NCBI GenBank assembly: GCA_002863125.1
Contig: PKEB01000001.1
Span: forward strand, 1-52,987
Direction of reading: 5' to 3'
DNA length: 52,987 nt
DNA from: Flavobacteriales bacterium
GTDB taxonomy: Bacteria > Bacteroidota > Bacteroidia > Flavobacteriales_D > Sanyastnellaceae
Made by a program: the position numbers and the translations under genes. Below are positions 8,677 through 17,109 of this stretch, in pieces (position 1 is the first letter of the stretch; each line of letters opens with the position of its first letter). Below the pieces are notes generated by a model that was given only the letters and a program-made list of their open reading frames with translations, did not search any database and was not told the origin of the DNA.

Positions 8677-9675
8677 CTAGAAAGACGGGCAGTTTATTGT
8701 TCGGAACTTCGAACGTTTGCCGCGGCAATTGAATTGAATGGTCATGCTGATTTCGTGGGCTCCACCTGTGGCTGGAGTCAATTCGGAAACGGTCAAGTCG
8801 TAGCTATACCCGAATTGGACCACATCAGATTTGATTCCCAACGTTACTATGAAGGCGTCGCGGTAATCCGTGAACATGATGCCACGGTACCAAATGCCAC
8901 CGACGAGTGGGCCTTTGTTTACATACAATCCCAGGTTGAGTTGATGGAACTCCCCTTGTCGGCGGTAAAATACGTTTGGTGAAATAGTGGACTCCACACC
9001 TGTGACAGAACGCTGCAATGGAAGCACGGCGCCGGCGTGAATCGTGTACTTCATCGGAAGGCGGCTTGTGCCGACCACCAAGGATTCGTTGGGTTCGTTC
9101 AGGTGGTGAACGGCTGCACCGAAGTAGTACTTATCGGTGAAACCGAGGATGCCGGTGCTGAAGTCAACGGCCTGAACCATGCCTCCACGGGGAATGTCTT
9201 GGGTCTCGTAGATGAAGCCGCGGCGTGGATCAATCATATCCCCAAACGTCAGTCGTCCCCAATCCAAGGCCTTCTGCATGTATGTGACTTGCATCGCTGC
9301 CTTCAGCGATAGCTTACGGGTCACTGCTTGCTGGTAGCTGTAGATGCCGCTTGCTGTGGTCGTGGAAAGCGTGCCGCGGCCTGCTTGGTCGTTCATCACG
9401 ATGAAGCCCAACCCGCCAGACAACGTCTCAACGTGTTGGTCATAGGCCGCTGCCGTTGTCACAAACGAACCACTCATAGCAGGCCATTGGTTGCGGTACG
9501 ACATAGTCAAACGCGGGCAACGCGCTGACCCTGCAAAGGCGGGGTTCAAGTACAGTGGGTTGGCGAAATACTGCGTAAACTCAGGGTCTTGAGCCTTGGC
9601 TGTGGTTCCGGTCCAACTCACAAACGCAGCGGTCAAAATGAGGGCTGCAGCGGGGATTGCTAGGAGGTGCTTCAT
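8677..9675 (-). CDS. PorP/SprF-family type IX secretion outer-membrane protein
   Basis: This 332-aa protein has a signal peptide ending AKAQ near residue 29, then the family hallmark FTQYFANPLYLNPAFAG. The C-terminal part is a beta-barrel-like pattern of alternating aromatic and polar residues, closing with CRGKRSKFRTINCPSF. PorP/SprF proteins sit in the outer membrane; in gliding bacteria SprF partners the adhesin SprB and others partner type B cargo. The ATG at 9675 is chosen for the signal peptide rather than an upstream frame extension. It stands between gldJ and porU, so it probably serves the same machinery. Which cargo it pairs with is unknown. Confidence 0.9.
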   Translation of the reverse strand: MKHLLAIPAAALILTAAFVSWTGTTAKAQDPEFTQYFANPLYLNPAFAGSARCPRLTMSYRNQWPAMSGSFVTTAAAYDQHVETLSGGLGFIVMNDQAGRGTLSTTTASGIYSYQQAVTRKLSLKAAMQVTYMQKALDWGRLTFGDMIDPRRGFIYETQDIPRGGMVQAVDFSTGILGFTDKYYFGAAVHHLNEPNESLVVGTSRLPMKYTIHAGAVLPLQRSVTGVESTISPNVFYRRQGEFHQLNLGLYVNKGPLVGGIWYRGIMFTDYRDAFIVTLGIKSDVVQFGYSYDLTVSELTPATGGAHEISMTIQFNCRGKRSKFRTINCPSF

Positions 9676-9698
9676 AAAGATGATTCCCAATGAATTTA

Positions 9699-9707
9699 CA
9701 AGAATAA
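9699..9707 (-). promoter_or_regulatory. Possible -7 element of the PorP/SprF-like gene
   Basis: The minus strand reads TATTCTTG, one mismatch to TAnnTTTG, 23 nt upstream of the ATG at 9675. Confidence 0.3.
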
Positions 9708-9732
9708 GAAAAAATCGAATGCCACTCTCTAA

Positions 9733-9748
9733 TTCCACCGGAGTGGAA
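9733..9748. promoter_or_regulatory. Inverted repeat between the divergent PorP/SprF-like gene and porU
   Basis: TTCCAC and GTGGAA are separated by 4 nt in the 169-bp divergent intergenic region. This could be a regulator site or an RNA hairpin. No regulator is known for it. Confidence 0.25.
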
Positions 9749-9844
9749 CTTTTCGAATGCCATACTAATTGTAGTTAACGAGCGTTTTGCCCTTTGCGTT
9801 GCATTCTGTTTTTTCACCACCTTCGTAACCTGAGTTTAACATCC

Positions 9845-12800
9845 ATGATTCGCCACTTCTTCTCCGTTGTTTTGATCGCATTGACGGGAGGCCTGATGCC
9901 GCTGCTTGCCCAAGAAACCCAGGGTCCAGAGGTCATTCAGGCGGCGTTTGAAGTGCAGTGGAGAGAAGGACAAGCACCGGTAGGACAATGGAACGTTCAA
10001 GAAGGGCATTGGTTGGATGAAATCCCATGGGGGGTGTACGAGGCACAGTGGCCCAGTGCTTGGGAAACCGGGCAAATTCTGACTGGATCGGAATCGTGGG
10101 CCGAAATCCCCGAATCGTCGCTAACCAGCCGTCAGCGGCAACTGCTCGACCAGGAATTGCCGGTGGGCCAGTGGACTGCGGACGCCATTGCCGATGCGGC
10201 CCAGTGGAAAGGCCCGCTCCTGCGGTGGAATGCGAGCAAAGGCGTGTACGAGCGGTTGCTGGACCTGTCCGGTGCTTTTGGGCGCGGGTGGGCGGCGGAT
10301 GAAGCCACCAGCGGGGCCCGCACGCGGGATTGGCCTGCAGCGCACCCATTGTCGGAGGGGACCGTTCTCCGGCTGTCCATTCCCAATTCCGGAATGTACC
10401 GCATCGATCGAGCTTGGATGATTGACGCCGGCTTTGATCCCGATACCATTGATCCACGCAACGTGCATGTGTTCGGCAACGGCGGAACACTGCTGCCTAT
10501 GGACAATTCGAAGGGCCGACCCCTCGGTCTGCGCACGGTTGCTGCGGATTTTGCCGGGAGTGAAGACGGAAGCTGGGACGACGGCGACGAATTGATTTTT
10601 TGGGCGCAGGGTTCGGACTGGATTGGCTGGAATCCCACTACCACCAGCTGGGAGCACCTTCGTCACCCCTACGAGGACAAAGCGTGGTATTTCCTAGCCA
10701 TTGATCAGGAACAAGACGAGGGCCGCATCACCCCTGCAGCTGCCGTGACCGGGGCGCCGGATACAGTGCATACGCGCTATACCAACGTGCAATTTCATGA
10801 AAAGGAATTGGAAAGCCCGAACCGGTCAGGCCGGGAGTGGTTTGGCGAGTCATTTGGCTCGGTCAACCAGCGCACGTTTGCATTCGCCATGCCGTATCCC
10901 ACGGGCGAACCGGCGCGGATTTCAGCGCGGGTTGCCGCCCAATCGATGGGGGTTCAAAGCTCCTTTTCGGTGTCCGCTGGTGACGTAGCGTTCACTGCAT
11001 CGCCTTCCTACACCAATTCCACGTCCACCAGCAACGTCGCTAACCTGGCCAGTGCATCGGGGGTCGGAGCAGCCACATCGCAAACCGGATTGGAAGTCGA
11101 TGATGCGTTGGTGTCGGTTCAAGTTGCGTTCGATAGAGGCGTCAGCACCGCAGTGGGTTGGTTGGATTACCTGCGCGTTGAGCAACCCTGTCATTTGAAA
11201 TTTGACGGTGCTCCCCTCGCTTTCTCCATTCCGGCTTCGATGGGTGCAGTCGCCGAATCCCAGCTGTTCAGCGCCGTGGAAGGGGTGCGGGTTTGGGACA
11301 TCACCGATGGACCGCAGCCACGGGAAATCGAGCTCGGGGTGATGGACGGCGGGGTCACGTGGTTGTTCGAATCAGATACGACGCGGGCCTATGTCGCTTT
11401 TGCGCAGACGGCCTTCCCCAAACCGGCTTTCGCTGGACTCGTCGCGCCTTCCAATTTGCATGCCGTCGAACGCGCTGACCTGGTCATCGTGACGCGGCCG
11501 CTGTTCCTGGAGGCTGCGAACCGGCTGGCTGCCTTGCACGTCGATGACGGCTTGGATGTGTTGGTGACGACGCAACGAACGGTTTTCGATGAATTTTCGA
11601 GTGGCAGCATTGACCCCACTGCCATCAAGATGTTGATGATGATGTTGCGGGACCGCGCCTTGGATGGAGGTTGGACGCCCCCGAGGTATTTGCAGCTGTT
11701 CGGTGACGGCACCTACGCCAACCGCGTCAACCTCGAGGCTTCTCCCTATGTGCTCACGTACCAAAGCGAAAATTCCGTCAGTCCAACAGGGAGTTACGTG
11801 AGCGATGATTACTTCGGCTTCCTGGAAGACCAATACGGCGAAGGCATCGGAGACAAATTGTCCATTGGCGTCGGCCGTATCGCCTGCGAGACCGAAACGG
11901 AAGCCAACGCCATGGTGGATAAAATTGTCGCCTACATGCGCCACCCCAGCGCCGAAGTCATGGAGGGGGGCTGCATGGGAACAGCGGACGCCGATGACGG
12001 TCGGTGGCGGAATCGCATTTGCTTTGTTTCCGATGACATGGATGGGAATGGAGGCCCAACCGAAATTGAGCACATGGTCAATTCGGATGAGCACGCCACG
12101 AAGCTGGCGGAGGAACATCCGGAGTACGACGTCACCAAAATTTACCTGGATGCCTATCCGCAGGAATCGACGCCCGGAGGGGAGCGGTATCCGGACGCAC
12201 AGCTCGCCATTGACCGGCAAGTTCAGGACGGTGCCCTCATTGTGAATTACATCGGTCACGGCGGCGAACGCGGCTGGTCCCACGAGCGCATCCTGAACAC
12301 AACGACCATTCAAAATTGGGAAAACCTCGCGCGGATGCCCCTGTTCATGACGGCCACGTGCGAGTTGGCTCGATTCGATGATCCGGAAGTGGACTCCGCG
12401 GGTGAAATGATGGTGCGCAACCCGAATGGGGGAGCCATTGCCATGCTGACGACGACGCGGGTGGTATTCAGCGGGTCGAACCAGCAGCTCAACCGCGCAT
12501 TTTATGGCATTGCCCTTCAGGATACAGGGGCCACGCCCTTGCGCCTCGGGGACATTGTCAAAGTGACCAAAAACGACCCGCAGGTGTCCAACAGCAGCAA
12601 CAAGCGCAACTTCTCGCTTTTGGGTGATCCGGCGCTGCAATTGAACTATCCGGAGCACCGCGTTCAGATTACTTCCGTCCCCGACACATTGAGAGCACTT
12701 GATTTGGCGTCAGTTGCCGGGCACGTTTCCAATGCAGCCGGGGATACCTTGCACGATTTCAATGGAATCGTCCACGTGCAGTTGTTTGACAAGCGCTCGC

Positions 12801-13717
12801 AAATCACCACGTTGAACAACGACGGAGCCCCCAACCCCCACACTTTTCAAGTGTTCCGAAACGTGCTTTTCCGAGGAGTTGCAAGTGTGACGGCTGGGAC
12901 CTTTGCGTTTGAGTTTGTTGTTCCCCGGGACATCGACTATAGCTATGGCACAGGCCGAATCAGCGCGTACGCTGTTTCCGATTCCTCCGACGCCCACGGG
13001 TCCAATGAGGACTTTGTCGTTGGCGGGGTGGGTGCGTCTTTCACGGTTGACGAAACGCCGCCGACGGTTCGGCTCTTTTTGAATGACACCTTATTTGAGT
13101 CGGGCGGCTTGACCGATGAAAACCCCTGGTTGTTGGCCCGTGTATTTGACGAAGGTGGAATCAATGCTTCCGGTGTTGGCATCGGCCATGACATCAAGGC
13201 CACTATGGATGGTCAGTCCGATGAAAGCGTCGTACTGAATGACCACTACACCACCGATTTGAATACCTACAAGAGCGGAACCGTACGCTACCCGTTTGAG
13301 GACCTTGAAGCCGGCATGCACACCCTGGAGTTGGTGGTCTGGGATGTACAGAACAACAAAGGAAGCGCCGAATTGGAGTTCATTGTCGCACCCAGTTTGG
13401 ATGCGGCAATAGGGGCAGTAACCGCCTATCCGAACCCTTCGGCGACGGGGTTCAACTTCGACATTGAACACAACACCGCCTGTTCCAATGCGACGTACGT
13501 GTTGGAAGTGTTTTCGGCCTCAGGATCGTTGGTACATCGACGAGAAGCGCAGTGGCTTGCCGATGGATTCCGGGACCAATCGCTCCGCTGGGATATGGGC
13601 CATGATGCTTCAGGAACAGCGGTTTCCGCCGGGGTGTACATCTTCCGTTTGACTTTGATTCCAGAAATAGGAACAGCCGCGCAATATTCCGATCAATTGG
13701 TCGTTATCCGTCCGTAA
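9845..13717 (+). CDS. porU: Type IX secretion system sortase PorU (C25 family cysteine peptidase)
   Basis: PorU is the surface sortase that cleaves C-terminal sorting domains from type IX cargo and attaches the cargo to the cell surface. This 1290-aa protein has a signal peptide (MIRHFFSVVL...LLAQ), a long N-terminal beta-rich region, and a gingipain-like C25 domain from about residue 560 to 930. The catalytic His is in IGHGGERGW (about His805) and the catalytic Cys in MTATCELARF (about Cys839). The C-terminus is a FlgD-like/sorting-like domain with VTAYPNPSATGF, as PorU itself carries. The start at 9845 gives the signal peptide; an in-frame ATG at 9794 would add 17 residues ahead of it. porV follows after 44 bp. 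Confidence 0.95.
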   Translation: MIRHFFSVVLIALTGGLMPLLAQETQGPEVIQAAFEVQWREGQAPVGQWNVQEGHWLDEIPWGVYEAQWPSAWETGQILTGSESWAEIPESSLTSRQRQLLDQELPVGQWTADAIADAAQWKGPLLRWNASKGVYERLLDLSGAFGRGWAADEATSGARTRDWPAAHPLSEGTVLRLSIPNSGMYRIDRAWMIDAGFDPDTIDPRNVHVFGNGGTLLPMDNSKGRPLGLRTVAADFAGSEDGSWDDGDELIFWAQGSDWIGWNPTTTSWEHLRHPYEDKAWYFLAIDQEQDEGRITPAAAVTGAPDTVHTRYTNVQFHEKELESPNRSGREWFGESFGSVNQRTFAFAMPYPTGEPARISARVAAQSMGVQSSFSVSAGDVAFTASPSYTNSTSTSNVANLASASGVGAATSQTGLEVDDALVSVQVAFDRGVSTAVGWLDYLRVEQPCHLKFDGAPLAFSIPASMGAVAESQLFSAVEGVRVWDITDGPQPREIELGVMDGGVTWLFESDTTRAYVAFAQTAFPKPAFAGLVAPSNLHAVERADLVIVTRPLFLEAANRLAALHVDDGLDVLVTTQRTVFDEFSSGSIDPTAIKMLMMMLRDRALDGGWTPPRYLQLFGDGTYANRVNLEASPYVLTYQSENSVSPTGSYVSDDYFGFLEDQYGEGIGDKLSIGVGRIACETETEANAMVDKIVAYMRHPSAEVMEGGCMGTADADDGRWRNRICFVSDDMDGNGGPTEIEHMVNSDEHATKLAEEHPEYDVTKIYLDAYPQESTPGGERYPDAQLAIDRQVQDGALIVNYIGHGGERGWSHERILNTTTIQNWENLARMPLFMTATCELARFDDPEVDSAGEMMVRNPNGGAIAMLTTTRVVFSGSNQQLNRAFYGIALQDTGATPLRLGDIVKVTKNDPQVSNSSNKRNFSLLGDPALQLNYPEHRVQITSVPDTLRALDLASVAGHVSNAAGDTLHDFNGIVHVQLFDKRSQITTLNNDGAPNPHTFQVFRNVLFRGVASVTAGTFAFEFVVPRDIDYSYGTGRISAYAVSDSSDAHGSNEDFVVGGVGASFTVDETPPTVRLFLNDTLFESGGLTDENPWLLARVFDEGGINASGVGIGHDIKATMDGQSDESVVLNDHYTTDLNTYKSGTVRYPFEDLEAGMHTLELVVWDVQNNKGSAELEFIVAPSLDAAIGAVTAYPNPSATGFNFDIEHNTACSNATYVLEVFSASGSLVHRREAQWLADGFRDQSLRWDMGHDASGTAVSAGVYIFRLTLIPEIGTAAQYSDQLVVIRP

Positions 13718-13738
13718 CCAAATGATGGGTTTTTGCGT

Positions 13739-13746
13739 TTACTTTG
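13739..13746 (+). promoter_or_regulatory. Candidate -7 element of porV
   Basis: TTACTTTG, one mismatch to TAnnTTTG, lies 15 nt before the porV ATG at 13762. It suggests porV-ispF can be transcribed independently of porU. Confidence 0.4.
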
Positions 13747-13761
13747 CGCTACCCTATAACA

Positions 13762-15018
13762 ATGAAAGAGATGAAAGCTTTTGTGAGTAAAATGGCCGCT
13801 GCGTTGGTCCTGATGCTGGCCGTTGGTTCAGCAAGTGCGCAATTGACGCCGGGCGAAGTTTCACAGCAGGTACAACTCAATACCATAACAACCGCCGTTC
13901 CTTTTTTGATGATCGCACCTGACTCGCGCTCTGGGGCTTTGGGAGATGCCGGTGTGGCGCTCTCGCCGGATGGCAATAGCTTGCATTGGAATCCAGCGAA
14001 GATGGCGTTCGTTACAGACGAGATTGAATTCAGTCTCGCCTATGCTCCGTGGTTGCGTGCGCTGGTGGACGACATGAACTTGGCCTACCTCTCTGCTGTT
14101 GGCCGCATAGACAAACGATCGGCGTGGGGCGGAGCGCTGCGGTACTTCAGCCTTGGTAACATCACTTTCACCGATGAAACGGGCACGACCATCCGCGACT
14201 TTCAACCCGCTGAATTGAGCCTGGACTTAGGGTACAGCCAGAAACTAAGTGACCGTTTCAGTGGCGGCATCGCCGGCCGGTTCATCAATTCAAACCTTAC
14301 GGGCGGCACCAACGTATTGGGTGCCAATTCGAAGCCGGGTCGATCCGTGGCCGTCGATGTGAGCACCTTTTATACCAACCCCAATGCTAAAATCAGCGGC
14401 AAAGACGCGGTATTCAATTGGGGCTTGTGCATTTCAAATATCGGTGCGAAGATGAGCTACAGTGAATCAGCTGAACGCGACTTCATTCCGACCAACCTGA
14501 AGACAGGAGCCGCGTTGAAAATTCTGGTTGACGATTACAACAGTTTGACGTTCACAGCTGACGTGAATAAGCTGTTGGTACCCACTACACCTATTTATGA
14601 TCAGGAAAGCGGTACGACCATCGTGAGCGGCTATGACCCCAACGTGGGGGTGGCGACAGGCATGATCCAGAGCTTTTATGACGCGCCGGGCGTGGTCAAT
14701 TTCAACCAAGACGGCACGTACAGCGTCGAAGACGGCAGCATTTTCCGCGAAGAATTGCGGGAATTCAACATCGGTGGCGGAGTCGAATACTTGTTCAACG
14801 ATGCCTTCGCATTTCGAACCGGTTTCTTCAATGAGCATTATTCCAAAGGAGCGCGTCAATTCATCACCCTTGGCGCAGGCATCAAATACACCGTCTTCAC
14901 CGTGGATTTGAGCTACCTGATTTCGACACGTCAACAGAATCCGCTGGCGAACACCCTTCGCTTTACGCTGCGGTTGCAGTTTTCTGATTTGGCTCAATCC
15001 ACCGAAGTCGAAGGCTGA
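13762..15018 (+). CDS. porV: Type IX secretion outer-membrane shuttle protein PorV (LptO)
   Basis: PorV is a FadL-like outer-membrane beta-barrel that brings cargo from the translocon to the PorU sortase. This 418-aa protein has a signal peptide ending ASAQ, then the conserved N-terminal stretch TAVPFLMIAPDSRSGALGDAGVA and SLHWNPAKMAF, both hallmarks of the family. The rest is amphipathic strands ending in RFTLRLQF. The ATG at 13762 is used; an upstream TTG overlaps the promoter motif. It follows porU and is followed after 4 bp by ispF. Confidence 0.95.
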   Translation: MKEMKAFVSKMAAALVLMLAVGSASAQLTPGEVSQQVQLNTITTAVPFLMIAPDSRSGALGDAGVALSPDGNSLHWNPAKMAFVTDEIEFSLAYAPWLRALVDDMNLAYLSAVGRIDKRSAWGGALRYFSLGNITFTDETGTTIRDFQPAELSLDLGYSQKLSDRFSGGIAGRFINSNLTGGTNVLGANSKPGRSVAVDVSTFYTNPNAKISGKDAVFNWGLCISNIGAKMSYSESAERDFIPTNLKTGAALKILVDDYNSLTFTADVNKLLVPTTPIYDQESGTTIVSGYDPNVGVATGMIQSFYDAPGVVNFNQDGTYSVEDGSIFREELREFNIGGGVEYLFNDAFAFRTGFFNEHYSKGARQFITLGAGIKYTVFTVDLSYLISTRQQNPLANTLRFTLRLQFSDLAQSTEVEG

Positions 15019-15022
15019 TTCG

Positions 15023-15502
15023 ATGGCCTTTCGGATTGGTTACGGTTACGATGTTCACCAACTGGCAGAAGGGGAATCCTTCTGGCTCGGTGGCATTGAG
15101 ATTCCACATACGCACGGGGCCGTGGGCCACAGCGATGCAGATGTTTTGTTACATGTGATTTGCGACGCGTTGCTGGGTGCTTTGGCCATGCGCGACATTG
15201 GCTACCATTTCCCCGACACGGATCCGCAGTACAAAGGCATCGATTCCAAAAAGCTCCTTCAGCACACCTACGATCTGGTCACCCAGGCCGGTTGGTCGTT
15301 GGGCAATGTAGATTGTACTATTTGCTTACAGCGTCCGAAAATTGGGCCGCATGTTGACGCCATGCGTCAATGCATTTCAGGTCTCATGGGTGTGGAATTG
15401 CACCAGGTCAGCATCAAGGCTACGACCACAGAGAAGCTCGGTTTTGTTGGGCGAGAAGAAGGCGTAAGTGCACACGCCGTCGTGCTGTTGGAAAAGGCCT
15501 AA
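15023..15502 (+). CDS. ispF: 2-C-methyl-D-erythritol 2,4-cyclodiphosphate synthase
   Basis: IspF makes the cyclic diphosphate intermediate of the MEP isoprenoid pathway. This 159-aa protein has the full family pattern: GYDVHQL with the zinc-binding Asp and His at the N-terminus, GHSDADVLLH, DIGYHFPDTDP, and the C-terminal KATTTEKLGFVGR. It begins 4 bp after porV, so they are probably co-transcribed, though the pathways are unrelated. Its stop overlaps the stop of the convergent DUF4956 gene by 4 bases. Confidence 0.97.
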   Translation: MAFRIGYGYDVHQLAEGESFWLGGIEIPHTHGAVGHSDADVLLHVICDALLGALAMRDIGYHFPDTDPQYKGIDSKKLLQHTYDLVTQAGWSLGNVDCTICLQRPKIGPHVDAMRQCISGLMGVELHQVSIKATTTEKLGFVGREEGVSAHAVVLLEKA

Positions 15503-16107
15503 CGCCCCCCTTGGCTTTCGAAATGTCCCGGTTGGGCATCGCCGTCAAAGTGGACTTTGATGACTGCGGTATCGCGAAGCAAATCGACTTTGCCGATTTC
15601 GATGCGAATGATGGTCACCCCCGTGCGTTGTTCCAAGTCGCGGATCAACTCCTCGCGGCGTCCTTCTGCCAATAGATCGACTCGGTCGTAGATGACGACC
15701 TTGGTGGCCAAGTGTCGAATGGCCCACAAGCGATCCAAGATGAATGTGATGATCCACACGGCGACGTTGGCGGCACCTATAGCAATCCAACCTGTGGCGG
15801 CAGGGGCCAAGGCGTTCAATACGGACAACGCAATCACAATGAAGAGGTATGTCATTTCCCGAATGGGAATGGCATCGGTTCGGTAGCGAATGATGCCGAA
15901 GATGGCGAAGAGCCCCAGCGCGAAGGCGAGGTCAATCTCCACCGCCATGAGCAGGTTGCACAGCAGGTAGACAGCGGATGAGACCAAGATGAATGAGAAC
16001 ACGTAGTCCCTGCGCTTGGAGATGACGTGGTAAATGCCAAGGACGAGCACCAGGCACGACACCAAGTTCCCGGCAAATGGGATGAGCAGATTCAACACGT
16101 TATCCAT
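15499..16107 (-). CDS. DUF4956-family integral membrane protein
   Basis: This 202-aa protein starts MDNVLNLLIPF and has about four or five hydrophobic segments within the first 125 residues. The signature IFGIIRYRTDAIPIREMTYLF is typical of DUF4956. A soluble C-terminal part of about 75 residues follows, with the pattern TGVTIIRIEIGKVDLL. Members are regularly paired with VTC-domain proteins, as here (4 bp between the genes), and may form a membrane complex related to polyphosphate or phosphate handling. The exact function is unknown. Confidence 0.85.
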   Translation of the reverse strand: MDNVLNLLIPFAGNLVSCLVLVLGIYHVISKRRDYVFSFILVSSAVYLLCNLLMAVEIDLAFALGLFAIFGIIRYRTDAIPIREMTYLFIVIALSVLNALAPAATGWIAIGAANVAVWIITFILDRLWAIRHLATKVVIYDRVDLLAEGRREELIRDLEQRTGVTIIRIEIGKVDLLRDTAVIKVHFDGDAQPGHFESQGGR

Positions 16108-16111
16108 CGCT

Positions 16112-16891
16112 TCAATGTAAATTTTCTCTCATGCGCCTTACGCGTTTCATTACGGAACGGTAAGTGCGAGGAGGCAGGTTAGGATTCAAAAGTAACATAC
16201 CAACGACATACTTGGACAATCTCGTCCTTCTTCCCAACGGAGTGTACTCGAATTTGAAGCGCTCAAGTGCCTGCAGCAGGGGTGAATTGCGGTTGATGAG
16301 TTCTTGCTTGATTTCCATGATGCAGAGTTCACCCAAGCTTTCTTCCTTGTCGCCTGATCGGAAGACAATGTCGGTGTCGATGGTGATGCGTTCGGCTTGG
16401 TCACTGGACACCAGCGTGAAACGATTGAAGTGGCAAGTGACTTCGGAGAGTTCCGGATCCCCGTATTTGTAGTGGCTGCTCAAGAATTTCGATTCCTCCG
16501 GGGTCAAAGGGCGTTCGATTCCGGCTGTGGCGTCGCGTTCGATGCGGGCTTTAACGGTGCGGCCGTGCACGGTTTTTTCCTTGACCTCGATGAAACTGCG
16601 CAGGTTGCTGCCGTATTGGCGGATTCTGGCTTTGAAGCGGATGTTGCGGCCTCGGGTGTGCTCGTGCAGGGAGCTTTGGCTCGCGGTCTCAATGTATCGG
16701 TTGCGGTACTCGGTTTGCCGCGCACCGTCCACCTCCAAGATTCGGTAATCGTCTCTGATTGCGCCCACCAATTGTGGCACCCATTGACGATGAATCAGGT
16801 ATTTCTGATCCAGTCGACTCATGAGCTCCGCCCCCTCGATTTCTGTGAGAGAAATGGGGGCAAGCGAGGTAAGGGCAGTTTGCAGGTCCAA
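16112..16891 (-). CDS. VTC-domain (polyphosphate polymerase-like) protein
   Basis: This 259-aa protein has a VTC/CYTH-like tunnel fold. Visible pieces are APISLTEIEGAELMSRLDQKY at the N-terminus, RFKARIRQY, FIEVKEK, the charged strands TIDTDIVFR and LCIMEIKQE, and a basic C-terminus. In yeast, VTC4 polymerises polyphosphate from ATP. In bacteria the role of the DUF4956-linked VTC proteins is less certain. The start is TTG at 16891: family members usually have this N-terminal ISL...DxKY region, and a near-consensus -7 element ends 5 nt upstream. An internal ATG at residue 24 would remove part of the domain. The transcript is probably leaderless. Confidence 0.8.
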   Translation of the reverse strand: MDLQTALTSLAPISLTEIEGAELMSRLDQKYLIHRQWVPQLVGAIRDDYRILEVDGARQTEYRNRYIETASQSSLHEHTRGRNIRFKARIRQYGSNLRSFIEVKEKTVHGRTVKARIERDATAGIERPLTPEESKFLSSHYKYGDPELSEVTCHFNRFTLVSSDQAERITIDTDIVFRSGDKEESLGELCIMEIKQELINRNSPLLQALERFKFEYTPLGRRTRLSKYVVGMLLLNPNLPPRTYRSVMKRVRRMRENLH

Positions 16892-16896
16892 GGCAG

Positions 16897-16904
16897 GAAA
16901 GGTA
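16897..16904 (-). promoter_or_regulatory. Candidate -7 element supporting the TTG start of the VTC gene
   Basis: The minus strand reads TACCTTTC (one mismatch to TAnnTTTG), 5 nt before the TTG at 16891. Confidence 0.4.
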
Positions 16905-17004
16905 CAAAAAACGGCACGTATGCAGGCGTTTTTACGGTTTACTTCGCTGATACCTTCTTCCGATGAAGCCGTTCAGGATGGCGTTTGGTTGAGCTGAAAA
17001 TTTC

Positions 17005-17019
17005 GTGTACCCAGTACAC
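17005..17019. promoter_or_regulatory. Perfect inverted repeat upstream of pdhA
   Basis: GTGTAC-CCA-GTACAC lies 61 bp upstream of the pdhA -7 element in a 218-bp intergenic region. The dyad with a 3-nt centre is typical of a dimeric regulator site. No regulator gene is adjacent. The rest of this gap (16905-17080) shows nothing else clear. Confidence 0.35.
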
Positions 17020-17080
17020 TACGTAGCGCCAATGGAATGGCCATCGAAATCCGGGTGTCAAATCATCGAAAAGTCAAACC

Positions 17081-17088
17081 TATATTTG
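17081..17088 (+). promoter_or_regulatory. -7 element of pdhA
   Basis: TATATTTG, a perfect TAnnTTTG match, lies 21 nt upstream of the pdhA ATG. Confidence 0.65.
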
Positions 17089-17109
17089 CACTTTGAGACC
17101 TATTAAACC

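Noticed and set aside
11372-12658. Long open frame (428 codons) on the minus strand inside porU
   Set aside because: It lies opposite the catalytic part of porU, has no recognisable motif or promoter, and long antisense frames are expected at this GC content.
13744-13761. TTG start six codons upstream of porV, and a similar YPIT-MK leader upstream of the choice-of-anchor-L gene
   Set aside because: Both extensions overlap -7 motifs and precede proper signal peptides. The likeness of the two leaders is probably chance.
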